The translations under genes were made by a program, and so were the position numbers. From assembly GCA_023428785.1 (NCBI GenBank), contig JAEYWU010000036.1, positions 1 through 23,485 on the forward strand: DNA of 23,485 nt. The letters run 5' to 3'. The notes under the pieces were generated by a model. It did not search any database. It was not told the origin of the DNA and saw nothing but the letters and a program-made list of their open reading frames with translations. Each line of letters begins with the position of its first letter. Within the stretch, counting starts at the first letter, position 1. Shown here in pieces: positions 20,859-23,485 of the stretch. The stretch comes from Pseudomonadota bacterium. GTDB taxonomy: Bacteria; Pseudomonadota; Alphaproteobacteria; Caulobacterales; Caulobacteraceae.

Positions 20859-21067
20859 AGGCGATGTCTCCTCGGTGCGTGAGGGACCCTAGACGGGCGA
20901 AGAGCGGGCGGGCGTCCCGAGCCTTGCGGTCAATGTCGCGGGCTTAACGGTTCCTCATTGCAGACCGGATAGCGTTGTTCCCGTGGCCGGAGAACCGGCG
21001 CGCGATTTGCTCGCCTGACGGGCGAACGGGGCCGAAAGCTCCGAAACGGGACAGACGGACGACCGCC

Positions 21068-22168
21068 ATGACGCCTGAGAACCTCAAGCCCCTCACCTCG
21101 ATGCGGTTTCTCGCCGCCCTGTGGGTGGTGATGTACCACTACTGGCCGCGACTGGACCTGGGCGCCGCGACCGGCTGGACGCCGGGCTTCGTCGCCCAAG
21201 GCTATCTGGGCGTTGAGCTGTTCTTCGTCCTGTCGGGCTTCATCCTTTGCCACGTCTATCTGGAGAGCTTCGGGACGGAGAAGTTCAAATACGGCTCGTT
21301 CCTGTGGGCCCGTCTGGCCCGGGTCTATCCGCTGCATCTGGCGACCCTAGTCGGCGTGGGCCTGCTGGCGTTGGGAGCCACGATCGCGGGCTTCTCGATC
21401 GATGCGAACATCGTCTCGTGGTCGTCGCTGCCGGCGAACCTGACCCTGACCCAGGCATGGGGCCTGTCGCCGCAGGCAGCGTGGAACCATCCGTCCTGGT
21501 CGATCTCGGCGGAGTGGTTCGCCTATCTGACCTTTCCGGCCTTCGCCTTCGCGGCGTGGAAGCTGAGGGCGCGACCGGGCGTCGCGCTGTTGCTGGCGAC
21601 GGCGGGCCTGTTTTCGACCTATGCCGTGTTCGAGACCTTGGCGGGCTTCCCGCTGACCCAGGCGACCATCCACTGGGGGGCGCTCCGGATCGTTCCCTGT
21701 TTCGCCTATGGCTGCGCCGCCTATCTGGCCTGGCGGGCCGGTGGCCTGAAGCGACCGGGTGTGATGGTCCTGGCCTCGACCGCCCTGATCGTCGCCTGCG
21801 CGGCGCTGCAGCTGTGGGACGGGGTGACCGTGGCCCTGTTCGGTGTGCTGATCCTGGGCCTGGCCGGGCTGTCCGGACGGGGCGGGCTTCTGGAATCGAA
21901 GACTGGCGTCTGGCTCGGAGAGGTCAGCTATTCCGTCTATATGGTATGTGTCCCGTGGAAGTTGCTGGCCATTAATGCGGCCTCGCGGCTGACCGGAGGC
22001 GGGGAGACCCTGCCCTGGTGGCTGTGGATCCCTATCGTGGTCGCCATCGTGCCGATCGCGGGCCTGTCGCATCACCTGATCGAGCGCCCCGCGCGCGACG
22101 CCATGCGGCGCTGGGCGGACAGGCGCGCGTCGAAAGGTCGCAGGCAAATTCAGCCTGCGGCGTCCTGA
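21068..22168 (+). CDS. Acyltransferase-3 family membrane protein (OafA/NodX-like)
   Basis: A 366-residue polytopic inner-membrane enzyme of the acyltransferase-3 family (PF01757), which moves acetyl or other acyl groups onto surface polysaccharides or similar acceptors. It begins with the typical LTSMRFLAALWVVMYHYW, holding the conserved R and H (His24), then YLGVELFFVLSGFILC, LWARLARVYPLH and WSISAEWFAYL. About ten hydrophobic segments follow, ending in LSHHLIERPARDAMRRW. I start it at the ATG at 21068; an upstream in-frame ATG at 20975 would add 31 residues with no family character. The ribosome binding site is weak. No polysaccharide genes lie nearby, so the acceptor is unknown. Confidence 0.9.
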   Translation: MTPENLKPLTSMRFLAALWVVMYHYWPRLDLGAATGWTPGFVAQGYLGVELFFVLSGFILCHVYLESFGTEKFKYGSFLWARLARVYPLHLATLVGVGLLALGATIAGFSIDANIVSWSSLPANLTLTQAWGLSPQAAWNHPSWSISAEWFAYLTFPAFAFAAWKLRARPGVALLLATAGLFSTYAVFETLAGFPLTQATIHWGALRIVPCFAYGCAAYLAWRAGGLKRPGVMVLASTALIVACAALQLWDGVTVALFGVLILGLAGLSGRGGLLESKTGVWLGEVSYSVYMVCVPWKLLAINAASRLTGGGETLPWWLWIPIVVAIVPIAGLSHHLIERPARDAMRRWADRRASKGRRQIQPAAS

Positions 22169-22234
22169 CGCCTTTTCGATCTTAGGAAGTCGCCGCTAGA
22201 CCTACGATCGGGATAAACGAGTTCGGGGTCACCT

Positions 22235-22795
22235 ATGTCCCAGCGCCTGGGCGCCGCATTTTTCGCGGCAGCTGTAGCTCTCTTCGCGCTCGCGCCGGCC
22301 CCGTCGGCCCAGGCCCAGGAGACCTACTACCAGTGCGTCCGGTTCGCCCGTGAGTTCTCCGGGATCCAGATCTATGGCGACGCCTGGACGTGGTGGGCCT
22401 CCGCCCAGTCGCAGGGCATGCGCACCGGTCGCACACCCGAAGTGGGCGCCGTGCTGGTGTTCCAGCCGTCCAACGCCTCGAGCCGCGGCCATGTCGCCGT
22501 CGTCAGCCAGATCCTGACCGAGCGCGTCATGCGCATCAGCCACGCCAACTGGGGCGGTTCGCGCGGCCGTATCGAGCGCGACGTGACCGTGGTTGACGTC
22601 TCCGAGAACAACGACTGGTCGTCGGTGCGCGTGTGGCACAATCCGTCCAACGACCTGGGCGTCAGCGTCTATCCGACCTACGGCTTCATCTATCAGGCCG
22701 ATGAGGCCGGCATCCAACGCATCGGCTCCCAGGCCGAGGGCATGCAGGCGGGCCTTCAGACCGCGTCCCTGTCGACGGCGTCGGGCCAGCCCTGA
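22235..22795 (+). CDS. Secreted CHAP-domain amidase-like protein
   Basis: A 186-residue exported protein with a signal peptide (hydrophobic core AAFFAAAVALFALA, cut probably after AQA near residue 27). The rest is a CHAP (NlpC/P60-type) cysteine peptidase or amidase fold: catalytic cysteine in YYQCVRFAREFSG (Cys34), AWTWWASA, the G-x-V-x-VF strand (VGAVLVFQP), catalytic histidine in GHVAVVSQI (His86) and third residue in ISHANWG (Asn105). Such proteins cleave peptidoglycan peptides. There is no separate cell-wall binding domain and the mature part starts almost at the catalytic Cys. It follows the acyltransferase by 66 bases on the same strand. Similar small CHAP proteins are frequent in Caulobacterales. 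Confidence 0.88.
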   Translation: MSQRLGAAFFAAAVALFALAPAPSAQAQETYYQCVRFAREFSGIQIYGDAWTWWASAQSQGMRTGRTPEVGAVLVFQPSNASSRGHVAVVSQILTERVMRISHANWGGSRGRIERDVTVVDVSENNDWSSVRVWHNPSNDLGVSVYPTYGFIYQADEAGIQRIGSQAEGMQAGLQTASLSTASGQP

Positions 22796-22803
22796 GACCC
22801 GGC

Positions 22804-22855
22804 CGGACGGTCGGGACTGCGGAAATCACCGTCCGAAGCGTCCGGATCGTCCGGA
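22804..22855. repeat. GC-rich inverted and direct repeats after CHAP gene
   Basis: CGGACGGT (22804-22811) and ACCGTCCG (22828-22835) form an eight-base stem with a 16-base loop. Just after, TCCGGA occurs twice (22841-22846 and 22850-22855), three bases apart. The block begins nine bases after the CHAP stop. There is no T run, so a Rho-independent terminator is only weakly supported. The remaining bases to 23058 contain no gene that I can support. Confidence 0.4.
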
Positions 22856-23058
22856 CCAGAAGAAACGCCGTCCACCTCGTCCACATGCATCGCGGGGCCA
22901 GGCGGCGTGGCGCGTCGCCCCCCCTCACAATGTCAAAGACCGCCTCGGCGGGTAGTCTGAGAGCGGCCCGCACAGCGGGGGAAAACTAGTCTCACCGACG
23001 GACGCGGCTCGTTGAAGCGCCAAGGATCGGTCCCGGCGAGCGCCGGGGACGAGCGCCG

Positions 23059-23485
23059 TCAGGTGGACGGGTCCAGAGCCTCGAAGAGCGCCGCGCGGGC
23101 AGCCTCGGCCCGGACCATGGGGAAGAAGTGGTTGCCGCCCTCGACGGTCTGGATAGAGGCGTCGGGGAAGCGGGCCGCGTCACCGGGGGTCACTGCGCAG
23201 GTCGAGCCCCGTTCGGCCTTGAGGATCCGCACCGGCAGGGGCATGCGCTTGAGGGCGCTCCAGGGATCATTGGCCTGGGCGCCGTAGTTGGCGGCTTCCC
23301 AATCGCGCGCGCAGGTCAGTTCGACATCGCCGTCAGGCGTAGGACGGAACCCACCCTCGACGTAGTCGCGCAGGGTCTCGTCGGGCCAACTCCGGAAGGA
23401 GCCCCGGCCATGATAGGCCTTGAAGGCGTCATCTTTTGACGGGAACCGGTCGCGGCGCTTTAGCGCGGGGACGGCCCAGGGGTGC
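23059..23485 (-). CDS. Alpha/beta hydrolase, C-terminal part (cut by window edge)
   Basis: The frame stays open from the stop at 23059-23061 to the right edge, giving about 142 residues of the C-terminal half of an alpha/beta hydrolase. Readable blocks include RDRFPSKDDAFKAYHGRGSF and WPDETLRDYVEGGFRPTPDG from the lid, ELTCARDWEAANYG, then MPLPVRILKAERGSTC where the acidic catalytic residue is usually placed, and the closing EGGNHFFPMVRAE with the catalytic histidine. The nucleophile elbow and start lie outside. An internal ATG at 23244 gives only 61 residues and is not the true start. Substrate unknown; it probably resembles MhpC-like esterases/hydrolases. The 263 bases between it and the convergent CHAP gene hold no further gene. 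Confidence 0.85.
   Translation of the reverse strand, partial: HPWAVPALKRRDRFPSKDDAFKAYHGRGSFRSWPDETLRDYVEGGFRPTPDGDVELTCARDWEAANYGAQANDPWSALKRMPLPVRILKAERGSTCAVTPGDAARFPDASIQTVEGGNHFFPMVRAEAARAALFEALDPST

Overview
The window is high-GC alphaproteobacterial chromosome, most likely from Caulobacteraceae (Brevundimonas/Caulobacter-like). This is inferred from the gene content and order: an Hsp20-DUF1150 pair, an RsmE/glutamate-cysteine ligase neighbourhood, a divergent fliOP / flgBC-fliE flagellar locus with GGTTAAC (CtrA half-site-like) elements between the two arms, and a HAD(TIGR01459)-MaoC-RibF-FolE run. Species cannot be fixed from sequence reading alone. No rRNA, tRNA, CRISPR array, transposase or integrase was recognised.

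Layout. Bases 1-3000 look accessory: by eye they are less GC-rich, loosely packed, and hold an AbgT-type transporter divergent from a small winged-helix regulator, about 470 bases with no convincing gene, and a small hypothetical gene. Bases 3000-4430 carry a stress cluster (DoxX, Hsp20, DUF1150). Bases 4350-7200 hold a RutE-like nitroreductase with a frameshifted C-terminus, a DUF72 protein coupled to a CPBP-type membrane protease, and a GFA zinc protein. Bases 7196-9170 hold a hybrid histidine kinase and a small single-span membrane protein. Bases 9163-12971 form a minus-strand run, rsmE, a secreted JAMM-like protein, gshA and a VOC protein. Bases 13223-15606 are the flagellar locus. Bases 15657-19752 hold a VOC gene converging on a tightly overlapped cofactor/oxygenase operon (HAD, MaoC, RibF, FolE, prolyl-4-hydroxylase-like). 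The right end carries ada, an acyltransferase-3, a CHAP amidase-like secreted protein, and the C-terminal part of an alpha/beta hydrolase cut by the window edge.

How the genes fit together. FliO and FliP belong to the flagellar export gate, and FlgB, FlgC and FliE form the proximal rod and its base, so the divergent locus codes for export-gate and rod parts from one shared regulatory region. RibF and FolE both serve GTP-derived cofactor pathways (flavins; folate/pterin) and sit in one transcription unit with 3-9 nt gaps or 4-nt overlaps. RsmE, GshA and the VOC protein point to translation and thiol/aldehyde housekeeping, with an unrelated secreted protein between the first two.

The least explained items are the secreted HTHP-containing protein at 10975-12186, the nested inverted repeats upstream of the nitroreductase (5025-5059), the ATACCC-N5-GGGTAT palindrome (2997-3013), and the small orphan genes at 2684-2917 and 8939-9166. 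I found no convincing case for a wholly new multi-gene system; the best candidates are individual genes and regulatory sites.
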